64,000 nucleotides of DNA from Marasmius tenuissimus (taxonomy: Eukaryota; Basidiomycota; Agaricomycetes; Agaricales; Marasmiaceae). The stretch is taken from contig JAQOTA010000053.1 in assembly GCA_029532415.1 (NCBI GenBank), positions 1,612,001 to 1,676,000 on the forward strand. Reading direction: 5' to 3'. Below are positions 1 through 11,095 of this stretch, one piece after another. Numbering within the stretch: position 1 is the first letter of the stretch; each line of letters opens with the position of its first letter. The notes beneath the pieces were generated by a model. That model was not told the DNA's origin and ran no database searches. It saw nothing but the letters and a program-made list of their open reading frames with translations. The position numbers and the translations under genes were made by a program.

Positions 1-978
1 CCTCGGATTCTACGCGTTTCTTTCTCCAGATTTTGCCGCTGGTATGGTCGCAACGTGTACCATCTTCATCTCGACTGCGGGAACTTCGGCGTTTATCCCC
101 GTCATCGCTGAGATGAAACAACCGAAGGACTACAAGAAGGCGCTCTTTGTTGCCATGGCCTTTGTCAGTGCTTCATATTTGGCTTTCAGTTTGATCGTCT
201 ACAAGTGGTGTGGAAAGTGGGTGGCCAGTCCGTCGCTCGGGGTGAGTCGTGAAAACTGTGGCCGTATGTTCATTGTGGGGCTGACTTGACTCATAGAGTG
301 GAGGCCCTGTCGTAGAAAAGGTCTCTTATGGTATCGCTCTGATAGGTCTAGTGGTCAGCGGTTGCTTATACCTCCACGTTAGTAGCTCATTTCCTTCTCC
401 TCGCCGAGTTGGAGGTGAATCTTGCGTACTAACACCGTCTCATGACACAGGTTGCTGCGAAATACCTCTTTGTTCGAATCCTGCGCAAATCGCGGCATCT
501 CCAGTCGAACACCGCCGTGCATTGGATGACTTGGCTGTAAGCTTGTGGACCGGATATTTCGTTTCCTTATCATTAACTATTAATTTCAATAGAGGTTGTA
601 CGATCACCCTCGGTGCTATCTCCTTCGTCCTTGCGTCGGCCATCCCCATCTTCACCTATTTCATTTCCCTCTGTGGCTCACTTTGCTTCGCCCCTCTCGC
701 CATCATACTACCGGCGTGGTTTTGGATGTATGATCATTACCACTATAGGAAAGGATCCGCGGGGCAGCAGATCAAATACGCCATGCATGCAGCTTTGATC
801 GTTCTCGGTACCTTTATATGTGTAGGAGGAACATACGGCGTCGTGCAACAGATTGTAAACGCGTTTCGTACTGGCGTTATTGGTGCGTTGATTCCCTCAC
901 GAGTCTCGGCCCGAAGGACGATAGGCTTATCCGTTCATTTTAGAATCCGCATTCTCGTGCGCTGACAACTCGCACTGA
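1..978 (+). CDS. AAAP-family amino acid transporter, 3' part
   Basis: This is the C-terminal half of a polytopic amino acid permease of the fungal Mtr/N-system type; the 5' end lies outside the window. Predicted exons are 1-241, 297-377, 451-536, 593-884 and 944-978. They read through membrane segments around [36 protein letters not shown] and the last helix near [18 protein letters not shown]. The motif [12 protein letters not shown] is typical of the family. Splicing the last intron (885-943) gives the tail [11 protein letters not shown], which matches the conserved GSPFSCADN ending of these transporters. Without that splice the frame would run on to 965 with an unrelated tail. Role by family: proton-coupled uptake of neutral or aromatic amino acids at the plasma or vacuolar membrane. 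The substrate cannot be read from this fragment. Confidence 0.85.
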
Positions 979-1505
979 AGCTCGTATACCGCTCTGCAAT
1001 ATCTGATGACAAGGGCATGCTTCGTCCACGCCTTCTCCGACATCCAAAATCCTCATTACATCGATAGATCATAGATTTGGTTGAAGGACATCTGTTTGAG
1101 GCTTTGAGCACCTGAGTATTCATATTTCTCTTCGCCGTCGCCTATGTTTACAGTAATCGATCGTAAATATGTCCTGTAGAAGCGGCAGCCTAATTTCCGC
1201 CCCAGGGACAGTGCTTCAAACTCCCAAATTTCGCTGCTACCTCGAGGGTTGGTGTGAAGCCCGTGCGTTGCCGAGTCCCGATCCTGCCGGCCGCACGGCA
1301 GCACAAGTACCGTGCGGTCACCCGGCAACCCATAACCGGAAACCGGGAACCCCGACCTTTCCTTCTTGCCCACACGGAGCAGAGCATTGGCGATAAATTC
1401 TCTCGCTTGCCTTACTAAACCGTGTGGTAAGAATACTTGCCAGTCGCTATATAAATAGGTGTGCAGCGACCTAGAGCTATACAAGGGTTGTACTTGCCCT
1501 CCTCA
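979..1505. other. intergenic, downstream of permease / promoter of MFS gene
   Basis: No coding sequence recognised. The right-hand 60 bases carry the TATA element listed separately, so the interval holds the terminator of the permease gene and the promoter of the exporter gene. Confidence 0.5.
1448..1457 (+). promoter_or_regulatory. TATA box of MFS gene
   Basis: The stretch TATATAAATA lies about 50 bases before the ATG at 1506. That spacing fits a short 5' UTR and favours this ATG over the in-frame one at 1618. Confidence 0.5.
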
Positions 1506-3971
1506 ATGACGTCTAACTCAGGTACTTGATTTCCTCCCCTCTCATGACCTTTTCCTCAGCACCCATGGCTTGGTAGGTCTGTTTCGAGGTCAATCATTGA
1601 ATCATGATCGGGACGCAATGACGCAAAATAGTCCGAGTCCACAAGATGAAGTTGGCGACATGAAAAACGAGGAAGCCGCTCATGATAAAGGTGATAAAGG
1701 CGAGTGTAGGACATCGTTCCTACAACTGGTTCAAACGGTGATAAGTCTCTATAAACGATAGGCAACATCACCGTAGTGGATTGGGATGGCCCTGACGATC
1801 CTGAAAATCCAAAAAAGTGGGTATCAGGATCGTTTCAATGTTGTCAATTCATGATGCTTGAACTATCACGATAGCTGGAGTACCCGTCGAAAATGGTCAG
1901 CGACCTTGATTGTAGCGTGCTTCACATTTGTGTCGCCGGCTGTATCATCAATCGTCTCTCCAGCAACCTTCCAAGTTGCGGCCGAATTTGGTATCACCAG
2001 CAATGCCATTCTCGGTATGATAACGAGCATATACGTTCTGGGTTTCGGTGAGGATAACCTGCGAACCTTGTTGGAGACAGTGAACTGACCGTGACCTTGT
2101 AGCTGTCGGCCCACTTTTTATCGGACCGCTCAGCGAGGTATTTGGACGCTCACGAGTCTTGCAGGTTTCCAACGTATTCTTCCTCGGTATGAGAAATTTC
2201 GATATCTATTTCCTTTTGAGGGGTCTTCTCATAAAACCATGCTAGTCTGGAATTTAGCATGCGGGTTCTCCAAAACGACCCCTCAGATCTTGGTATTTCG
2301 TCTCCTCGCCGGAATAGGTGGTAGTGCGCCCTTTTCCGTGGGTTCCATACGCCACTGTGCATCCACATGAAGCCCTGATCCAGCTCGTATGTAGATCGGA
2401 GGTGCTGTTGTTGGCGATACTTTCCATCCAGAAGAGCGCGGGAGGGCAATGGCGCTATATTCCCTGGGACCGATGTTGGGTCCAGCCTTGGGTCCCGTGG
2501 CAGGGGGCTGGTGAGCTTTTCTCGCTTACAAGCCCTTATCTATCTGAGCTTCACAGCACATTAGGATCGCAGAAAAGACGACCTGGAGATGGGTGGTATG
2601 ATTCGGTCTTTCTCGTTGATCTATAATTCGGTCTGACGCCCGACTCTTCAAGTTCTGGTCCACGAGCATATTCAATGCTGTGGTGCTACTTGCTGGGATG
2701 TTCTTGCTTCAGGAGAGTAAGTCCGAGGATCGAGGTTCTTATGTTGCCTTACCCTTCCTGATATGGGGAGCACATTTTAGCCTATGCACCGGTTCTCTTA
2801 GAGAAAAAGGCCCGTCGCCTCGCGAAAGAACTCGTAACGACTCTCCGGGACGGTGATACTGAGAAGGACGGCGTCCCAAAAAGATTCCGCACCATTTACG
2901 AAGGGTCAAGGGACCGTAGGTGAGCATCATCCTTGCGTTCCCTTCCAGCCAAGATACCAACACCTGCTGTCTCTCGCCGTGCAGTTTGCGCAGCGTCATC
3001 AAAAAAGCACTTACCCGCCCATTCGTACTGTTTGCTCAAGAGCCCATCCTACAACTGTTCGGGCTATATATGGCGTTTGTCTATGGCACTTTTTATGGTG
3101 AGCACATACTACTATACTTTGTGATTCACGGAGCACCGACGTCTACGACTCTCCCGTCAAGTCTTTGTCACGACCATCCCGCTTACCTTTCGGAACGCAT
3201 ATCATCAATCCATCGGAATTGCAAGTTTACACTTCCTTGCTCTTGGATTTGGGTTATCCTTTGGCGCGTTCATAAACTCTAGGATTGCGGACCCATTGTA
3301 TGCTTACCTCAAGAGACGGAACGGAGGAATCGGAGAACCTGAGTTTCGGATTCGTGAGTTGCAGCCATACATACCAAGCTAAAACGTTCAAAACTAAGTA
3401 TCAACAGCGGTCCTATTCCCTGCATCATTCTTTATGCCTACTGGTCTTCTGCTAAGTGGATGGGCATCTCAGAAAGCCGTACATTGGTTCGCCTCGGACG
3501 TTGTGAGTTGCCGGACGTGCTCACATCCCTACATCCCGGCTTGTGCCTTCTACTAAACCGCGCAATAGGGCATCTTCATGGTCGGCTTATCCGTACTATT
3601 CTCGTTCCAATCTATACAAACATACATAGTAGACGTTTTCACGTTACATGCAGCTTCAGGTAAAGGGTCTATGGCACCGTTCGTTGTGTCGTCAGTAGCT
3701 CACAAGATTGTTAGGACTGGCCGCGACTTTCTGCCTTCGTTCGCTTTTCGCCTTTGGGTTTCCCCTCTTCTCGCCAGCATTGTACAGAGCTCTGGGTCTG
3801 GGATGGGGAAATACCGTCTTAGCTGCTGTAGGGATCGTGATAGGAGTACCGGCGTAAGTCACTTTATCTTCCAGTATACATGTTTCTCAGCGACTTTTAC
3901 ACAGGCCTTTCATCTTTTGGTTCTATGGAAAGAAGGTTCGAGGACGGAGCAGACACGCAAAACACTTTTAG
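1506..3971 (+). CDS. MFS multidrug/polyamine exporter (DHA1 family)
   Basis: Plasma-membrane drug:H+ antiporter of the Flr1/Tpo group, with twelve predicted helices. The cytosolic N-terminus carries the family signature WDGPDDPENPKKW. The loop between helices 2 and 3 reads GPLSEVFGRSRV (MFS motif A). Helix 5 reads LGPALGPVAGGW (antiporter motif C). About twelve short introns interrupt the gene; all can be spliced in frame, and the last exon ends in FWFYGKKVRGRSRHAKHF. Start: the ATG at 1506 with two small 5' exons (1506-1521, 1560-1572) joins in frame at 1631. The ATG at 1618 is an in-frame alternative if those exons are not used. Role by family: export of azoles, polyamines or other organic cations; the true substrate is unknown. 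No inactivating change was seen. Confidence 0.9.
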
Positions 3972-4078
3972 AACCGCTGGTTGATATCATTAGGGACATG
4001 TGGGGAAAATACCATTGATTATAGTGTATGTAGCGATGAAAGTTCGTCTAGGGTTCCACTAACCTAAGTGAGAGTCTT

Positions 4079-5609
4079 TTATGCCGTCTGAGCAATGGGT
4101 TCGGTATTCTCAATTGGCTGAGGGTTGATGGCCTCCTTCGCCGCATCAGCGTCGCTGGCAGCCGGTGTATCGACACGGATGAATAAGGGAGCAACTGGTT
4201 TTAGGGCATCCTTCGGTTGTGCGAAGAAATGGAGGTTCCAGAATAGCGCCTAAAGTTACGATTATTGTTGTGAATTCGGTCAAGGGCCTGGAAGGCCCCC
4301 ATGACGTCTGCATACTCAATGTACGCGGTATTGCGGGACCTGGAAACAACGGTCAGACGTCTGGGTTGAAACAGTGTGTGAAAGACGTACTTCTGAACGC
4401 GGATGTCTAGAATGAATCCGAACTTTGAGAAGTCCTCGAAGATTTGTTTGCGGTTAATTCGCGACCAATCCTTGATGTTGAAGATCGCAAGGGTACGGGT
4501 TGCACCCAGGTCGGCCGCACGAGAGAGTTGGTATCGGAAAGGGTCTATTTTCTTTGGCGGCAGCAAGGTTGCTGAACCACTCGCTGGTAGCGGCTTCGGT
4601 ACTTGTGAGTTGAACGCGTTCGCGAAGAGGGTGGCATCCGCAGGCCGGAAAAAGTTCAGATACTGTAACAGGAAATGAGCTGACATGGGGAAAGAAGCAA
4701 GTATGGTGCATGGGTACGTACGGCATCTGTTTTTTCGGGGTTGAAGGTCAAACTCGACAACACCGAGCCGTTTGACGCGGGAGTAGCGTTCCGGACCAGT
4801 GCAGCGATTTGCCTCCAGTCTGCGGGTGTTTTCAGACCATCAAGCACGACTGTGCAAGAGCTTTCGTTGGTGATATCAGGGGAGGATTGTTGTGACTGCT
4901 TCAATTTCTGTCTCAAGAGAGAATCCAACCGATCTGGCGCGAAAAAGATTCCAGTCCCTTTCATGGATTGTTCCACGCGGAGGTTCAGCACGGCCTCGAA
5001 TAGAATGAGATACGGAGAAGCAAAAAGATGCAGGAGTAAACTCACCTTCATCGCGGAGGATATACTATCAAAATGAACCTTCGCGAATGTGTCTCCTTCC
5101 AGCTTCTTGACAATCTCCACCTTCTCTACAAGTCCAAACAGGCGAAGCTCCTCAGCTAAAGACTCCTCCGTCGCGCCTGGCGGTGATGGCTTGAGCACCA
5201 TGCATCTCGAAGCACTGCGTAAGGCAATTGCCCCAACAACTGCTGCTAATGGACCATGTTGTTCACCACGGTATAAACGGACGTCGGCATCCGGTTGTGA
5301 CGCTTTGATGCTATTTTTGAAGGCCAATGCTGGCGCGAACCCAAAAAACGATATGAAGGCTCGCCCTTTTTCCGACTGGTATTGGATACGTTCAACTGGG
5401 CCAACCTTATGCTCGTCGAGGACCTTGGAAACATCATTGAGAGATGAAACTCCGTGCAAGATGACCGTACGGGGCCGGTTGGATTGTTTTTGGGGTTCTG
5501 TGGTAGCTTCTGTAGCAAAAAGCCGCGAGCTAGAGGCTTGAAGTTGTGATAATGAGCACGGACGGACGAGCTGACGCGCCGAGAGGTGGAGGCTCCGGAG
5601 AGAGGACAT
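4079..5609 (-). CDS. mitochondrial-type RRM protein, copy A
   Basis: The N-terminus is rich in Arg, Ser and Leu without acidic residues (MSSLRSLHLSARQLVRP), as in a mitochondrial presequence. It is followed by RNA-recognition-like segments, clearest near ATRTLAIFNIKDWSR and NTAYIEYADVMGAFQALDRI in the C-terminal third. Exons read 5609-5046, 4994-4722, 4662-4391 and 4339 onward. The C-terminus is problematic. The plain frame stops at 4201. The sequence that looks like the last RRM strand and tail (WNLHFFAQPKDALKPVAPLF, ending IAQTA at 4079) lies in another frame. Skipping 4195-4259 as a 65-base intron restores the frame but drops that strand. The protein is paralogous to the one at 11096-12666. 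Inferred role: RNA binding in mitochondria; no named family recognised. Confidence 0.75.
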
Positions 5610-6497
5610 GATTTTATTTCTTCCCACGCACGACAACGTGTTTTGGCAGGAGTCGATCGGACCGGCCCAAGCGTTCGATATATGATTATCAATGTTCAAC
5701 ATCAACAGTTGTCAGTCAACATGGACCTACTTTATTTGAAGTTTTGAGCTCATACGGTCTTGTCCGTTCTCAACACCTAGCTAGCGTATACCCACTCAGG
5801 GAGATTCCTGATTATTTCGAAGTCAGTTGACTCATCTGCTCGGGACCAAAAAAATTGAACATATTCGGAGGATTCAGGAATGTTCAAAGGCCTCCGGCCT
5901 CCTCCAGCCTGCGCTCCTTCTAGCTAAGCCCTCAAGGCTGAAGATGTTTACTGTAACTATCTTCGGCCATTGAGGCAGGACCTCAACACTCGCTGCCATA
6001 TATAGACTGATTTCTGATCCCCTCATAATCTGTAGAATTCAACAACGCAAGTTTACCGCAGTAAACCTCTTTCGACAACTATCATCATTGTACACACCGC
6101 CGTGCGATAAATTTATTTGAAGAGCCCTATGGTGACACTTCTAATCGGAACGCAGTTGCGCTCAAGACCTAAGAATACCCGCTTTCTATCTATTAGAGCG
6201 CGACGGCATATACATACATTGACAATGTTTTGATGGGATACCAAATCGTCTTGGTACATGATACGGAGCCAACTCTATCCTTAGAAGGTCTGCTTCAACA
6301 AGAGCCTAACTCGATGGGTTGTGGAAAAATCCATGTCGCCCATGAAGACGCGAACAGGTTGGACACGGAACAGGCGTGATTGATCGCTGCATTGCCAAAA
6401 TTATCGGCCGTTCATCCGACGACTACAGCCCCACGAGGGAGTATAAAGACGACTTCCTCATTGCTACCAAGAAAAGACAAGTCCCGAAACCAAAGAG
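5610..6497. other. divergent intergenic region
   Basis: Lies between the start of RRM copy A and the first secreted-peptide gene. No coding sequence was recognised. A TATA-like CATATATAG occurs near 5997 with no convincing reading frame after it. Confidence 0.45.
6442..6447 (+). promoter_or_regulatory. TATA box of secreted peptide gene 1
   Basis: TATAAA lies 56 bases before the ATG at 6498, at the spacing also seen for the paralogue at 9172. Confidence 0.5.
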
Positions 6498-6707
6498 ATG
6501 AAGTTCGCTGCTACTTTCAAAGCCCTCGTCTTCTTCCTTGCACTCCCTCTCTTCGTCGCCACAGTCGAAGCAATGCCCTTCGATGTCAGTCAGCTTGACA
6601 GTAAGCGTTCCGATCCTTTCAAGTTCACGTCCCGTACTGAACACTCCCCAGGCGAGGAGTTTGCGGAGGGACCTCAACCTGCAGTCCTCCTAAACAAAGC
6701 TGACTGA
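6498..6707 (+). CDS. small secreted peptide, copy 1 (52 aa)
   Basis: Two exons, 6498-6600 and 6652-6707, joined in phase 1, encode 52 residues. Residues 1-25 form a signal peptide with a hydrophobic core (ALVFFLALPLFVATVEA) and a small-residue cleavage context. About 27 residues remain, starting MPFDVSQLDS and ending EEFAEGPQPAVLLNKAD. The second exon is exactly 56 bases, as in the paralogue at 9172, and encodes the near-identical tail. The intron has GTAAGC at the donor and CCCCAG at the acceptor. The mature part has no cysteine, no dibasic processing site and no CaaX end, so it is neither a hydrophobin nor a lipidated mating pheromone. I do not recognise the family. Secretion is inferred. 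A read-through 69-residue form exists if the intron is kept. Confidence 0.75.
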   Translation: MKFAATFKALVFFLALPLFVATVEAMPFDVSQLDSKRSDPFKFTSRTEHSPGEEFAEGPQPAVLLNKAD

Positions 6708-9171
6708 CGATTGAACTCGACTTGCTCGAGATACAAGCCAACTCAAAGGCTCTAATGTGAGCGACTTCGTCCCCTCCGAGTACCGGTTGGTGACCGACAT
6801 TTCTTAGCTCGAGTCGGCAAATAGATGTACCTGGGAGGAACGAAGGGAAATGTGAAGCCGTATCATCTGTTTATAATCCCTATAATGGAAGATTTGCCTT
6901 GTGCCGCTATATATCTTCTTTTCGTCTTGAGCGTCGACCTAGTGTGAGCGCACTACCGCCATCGAACGGAGAACTTCAGAACTTCAGTGGACGCTTCACA
7001 TTACCAGCCTTGGCTACTAGCGATGGTCTGGTGGTTCGATCGGTAGTCACGAAGGACTCGGTAAGTTAGAATCGTTAGAATCATAGGTCCGCCCTCTGCC
7101 TGCCGTCCGTCGTCGATCACCACCTGGACTTCCCGACTGACGTGCTTTGGTCTAGAGTAGGTATACAATACCCATAAGTTGGGCTCAAGCAGATTCAATT
7201 GAGGAGCATGAACGGCGACCTGAGACTCACTAGTCAGTAGAGTTCACGAAGGGCTGTTACCCAAATACCATTGTTACCGTTTCTCGAACCTTGAGTCCCC
7301 CCCTTGAGCGAACAGTCGGACTCCTTGACCGAATTTGCGGCAAAGCGGTATCTAGTTATCGTTTGAATCCGAAGGCTTCCTGACGGTCTATTACAGTACA
7401 GAGATCGCGAACGCCACAGGAAAAACCAGCGCGGAGATCGCCGACGCTTTTACAAGCGAGGCGATCCAACCCACGAAAATGGGTTTCCAGATGAACCCAG
7501 GAGTCTCCATACCAGGTCAAAGCATTTGGCCTGTAACACTCGACGTCAAAGCGTTAGTACGGAGTGCATTGACAACAACACACCGAGACTTACCAAAGAG
7601 ACCCACTCGTTCATCCGACTCAAACCTCTTCCTGGCAGAATGTCAATCGGTATCTTGTCGCCGGAAGAATGGACTTCGCCAATGATTCGCAACAAGCACG
7701 TCCCTGGGTGCTCCTGTCATAATCCTTCCCGCGAAACATGCTAAGGGGGTAGGTCCATTGCAATAGTGGATGACAGCAGCCTGCCAGTCGCAAAGCAGAA
7801 TGGAACCTCCTGTATGTGGCTAGTGCATCATGCCATTTCGACGAGCTCCCTGAGATCTATTTTGAGGTACATAGATAGCCGTAGTGTCGCTCGGGTATTT
7901 GGATCCTGAACGGTGGCGGTTTGTTGCCCCGGTTCCGACACAAAAGAGCACAGGCGTAAAGGAGAAAGGAGATGGTGAAGATGTGATACCGTACGCCGTA
8001 AATGCCCTCCCTGCTTCAACAATCTGAAGCATTTAATGTGACGCCCACTACAATCACCTGAGTTCATTACGACTACTGTTAGTATTCAGGGCGCCAGTGA
8101 ATCTCGATTAAATGACGGAGGTGGTAATCCCCCAAGAAACGATGGGAAGTTTTAGGTCGTGGTGTCGAGAAATAGATATATTGCGGTCCGTTTAGTCCAA
8201 AGATCGATCGTGGGATTGCCTCAACAAAAGGGAGGCCAACAAATCGAGATGAACGCACTTTATTGACCTTTTGGGTCTTGTGATGTCGAATTGGAGGACC
8301 TAATCAACTGTCAGTAAAACCCGTTAATCGCATCGCCGTCGCATCCAGGATGTACAAACTTGAACCGTTGCTCCATATCATGCCATTGTGGGTTTTGAGC
8401 GTGATTGATTAAACGAGTCAGTGTACCGCTGGTGGCGACCGAACGAGACGAACGACGTTTTGGACCCTCACCCGTGTGGGCACCAGTCGATTTAATGGCT
8501 TGAGAGAACTACATCACCATATCTGGGACAGTCAGGCTAAAGAGTTTCTCCAGATACGAATTGACGGCCCATGTAACGCAAGTGAGCTTCAGAGAGGTAA
8601 TGGGAGCGAGTCTACCCTATCTCACCGACCCTCACTCTCTCTTGAACGGGCCCCACGCCCGCTAATCTGCTCGGTATCGCCGCTCTCAGCTGAGCTCTGA
8701 GGCCTGAGCTACAGACTACAGTTCTGGGGCCACTGGTAAGAAATTTGCTTTTTCCGGCAGTGAAGCGGTTCCCTCGACAGCGAGGAATCTCAAGTGATCT
8801 ATAATTAACCAACAAGAGGTTGCTTTCGTGCTTTTGAGATTAGATGTTCGTGGTCCGAGGTCTAAAGGCGTTTCAACATTCTAAAGTCCGACGTCGCGCC
8901 TTCAACGGAGTTTCCCGAACTTGAAGCCACAGCTGTGCTTTGAGCAATGTTGCCAAGTCTAGCCCAATGGCGTTTATCCTTAGAGGAACGTCTATTTCTA
9001 TCATATTCGGTCATGAACATTGATTGAGGAAGTTTCATATCGCCCATATAAAGTTGGCGCTGCATCGAGACTTCTGGAGTCGAATCTACTTGTAGGCAAT
9101 CGTGGGTTGAGTTGCGAGTATATATATGGTAACGCCTAACTACAATCATCCAAAAAAATTCGTCTCCAAGT
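6708..9171. other. long interval between secreted-peptide genes
   Basis: No supported gene. A stretch near 7395-7560 on the plus strand stays open with gene-like composition (IPGQSIWPVTLDVKA) but has no family match and no continuation, so it may be a decayed fragment. No third copy of the secreted peptide was found. Confidence 0.4.
9119..9127 (+). promoter_or_regulatory. TATA box of secreted peptide gene 2
   Basis: TATATATAT begins 53 bases before the ATG at 9172. Confidence 0.5.
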
Positions 9172-9410
9172 ATGGCTCGCACCTCAACCTCTTCTATTCT
9201 TCCAGCATTTACCAAGCTTTTCCTCCTCTTCCTCCTGGCCTCCGCCGCTGGCGCATTGCCAACCTTCGACACCAGCCAGCTCGAAAGTAAGACACCTTGC
9301 TCTTGGTGTTTAGTCTATGAATTGCTGGCTCACCACCCGTTTTTTGATTTATAGAAGAGGAGTTCGCCCGCGGGCCTCAGCCAGCAGGTCTCTTGAACAA
9401 GGCCGATTGA
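9172..9410 (+). CDS. small secreted peptide, copy 2 (56 aa)
   Basis: Two exons, 9172-9286 and 9355-9410, joined in phase 1, encode 56 residues. Residues 1-28 look like a signal peptide (core KLFLLFLLASAAGA). The mature part of about 28 residues starts LPTFDTSQLEK and ends EEFARGPQPAGLLNKAD. Compared with the peptide at 6498, the signal regions differ freely. The F-D-x-SQL motif and the tail EEFA-GPQPA-LLNKAD are kept almost residue for residue although many codons have changed. That pattern suggests selection on the mature peptide rather than a very recent copy. The intron falls at the same codon position in both genes. Function unknown. A signalling, effector or surface role is inference only. 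Confidence 0.75.
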
Positions 9411-9824
9411 TAGCTCCCCGACTCCAAACTCGGAAACAAGTGAATGGTGAAGCTCGACTTCTCACCATCGATGCAGGTGCAGTACTGATATTCCTTTCTT
9501 ACAGATGAAACTTCTGTATCCTGGACAGAAACGAAAGAAGTATAGTTCGATAAGGAAGTGTATCCACTCGTGCTGTACTCGGGTCTGAATAAGGACAACT
9601 TGATGATTTCGCCTAAAAGCGGGGATCCCGATGACTGGCCAGTGCCAGCCCGTGCCATATACGCGTTGGTTCAGGCAACGACATGCATCATAGAATTATA
9701 CAAGAAATACGGTACTGAGAGATGAAACAAGTAACTAACAAGGTATCTCAGCGGGGCACATCGTTAAGAAAGCTCGACTTGAACTCACCGAGCGTCAAAA
9801 ACATATCACCAAATCCTTTCACGT
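9411..9824. other. intergenic
   Basis: Between the convergent ends of secreted-peptide gene 2 and the small basic protein gene. Nothing recognised. Confidence 0.4.
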
Positions 9825-10432
9825 TCACAGGCAGACACGAGCACGCCTAGACCTTTCAGGACTCGTACATTCTATCGTAAACCTTCCAGCCCTGATCCTA
9901 TCGTCGGCAATTGGTTTCGTCTGGACGTTAGGTCGCTGAGCTTGACAGACCGCATTGCTACGCTTTCTCCCCCGTCGGATTGCCTCCGCCATCGATCGGC
10001 GACGAGGAGAGGTACTTTTCTTCAAAGGCTGGCGGGGGGACTTAAGAGGCTCCGTTGAATACGAGCCTTTCCTCCTCCTCTTGGGCGTTGGTGGCGGTGG
10101 TATCATTGGTTCTGAGTCGTCTTTGTCGTCCGAGGGATGAGACCCAGTCGATTCTGCGGCCCTCGCGCGTTTTCCGAGGGTGTTTGGAGGTGTCGCTGCG
10201 AGCGACAAAAGGTCATGTTCATTGACGAATCCGTGCCGTTGAGAATGAGAGTACGTACCTCCGTCTCTGGCGAGTCGCGCGTCTGGCATGTCCTGTTCAC
10301 CCGACTGAGCGTCTTGAGGTCGATCAGCAACGCTATCAAGAAGAAAATTAGCCTCTCACCAAGCGACAAAAGAGTAGCAACGAACCTGATTCGCGCCTTC
10401 CCCGCGTCTACTTTCCTCTTCATGGCCTGCAT
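9825..10432 (-). CDS. small basic Ser/Pro-rich protein, probably nuclear
   Basis: The ATG at 10432 opens MQAMKRKVDAGKARIR. An intron at 10333-10385 splices this to SVADRPQDAQSGEQD. A second intron with a strong GTACGTAC donor may be removed after RLARDG; both forms stay in frame to the stop at 9825. The product, about 160-180 residues, is hydrophilic. It has nuclear-localisation-like clusters (TPKRRRK, SPRRRS, RRGRKR) and several SP/TP sites (PPNTLGKRARA, PPPPTPKRRRK, TSPRRRS) that could be kinase targets. No domain was recognised. An upstream in-frame stretch (VPEGWSEPPNQNFLADSD) suggests the true start may lie in an earlier exon. A role in chromatin or cell-cycle control is a guess from composition only. 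Confidence 0.5.
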
Positions 10433-11095
10433 GTCGGAGTCAGCAAGAAAGTTCTGGTTTGGTGGCTCACTCCACCCCTCCGGGACCTGTATTTAAGAGG
10501 GGACACGCGTGAAGCAAGACAAAGAGGCAAGAGGGACAATGACTAGTGGCATGCTTTGTCCTTCGCTCTGAGTCAGTTCTGAAAGGCCTGCTCGCGTGGA
10601 CTCGCGTGGATGAAAGCCCTTTGTTGGGAGGCCCACGCAAAGACCTCGCGTAAACCGCTGAAGGACAACTCTGGCTCCAAGTTCACATCTTCATTCACAC
10701 TACAATGGCTCTGGGTCCTGATTTTGACCCAGTCGACAGAACGTATATGCATTCATCGCCCTCGTCCCTCAATAATTGCTGTCTAAAAGAGTACGAAGGG
10801 CACTTGAAGATATGCGTAGGCAATGTTGATACCGATGTGCCCCGTAGCACACCGGTCGCGCTACCTAGGTAGTTGGATATCCCTTACTCACAAAGAAAGT
10901 GACATCCAATGCATCCCAGCCTCAAACCCTCTCTCCGGGCCTGCAGCACTTGCATGGCCCGACATATCCTTGAATTTGTTTCGAAGCATGAGCTAAACGA
11001 TATGAGTAGCAGTCAGATCACAGCCGGAAAACGTGAACCCAGCAACATACGCACGGAATAACCTCGGCTTCACCATCACAGGCAAACGTCCGTGC
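10433..11095. other. intergenic
   Basis: Holds the probable promoter of the small basic protein gene and the 3' flank of RRM copy B. A tandem repeat of CTCGCGTGGA occurs near 10591-10610. No further gene seen. Confidence 0.4.

Noticed and set aside
6498..9410. Secreted peptides as mating pheromone precursors
   Set aside because: They have signal peptides and lack a C-terminal CaaX box, whereas basidiomycete pheromones are farnesylated and have no signal peptide; no pheromone receptor or homeodomain gene is nearby.
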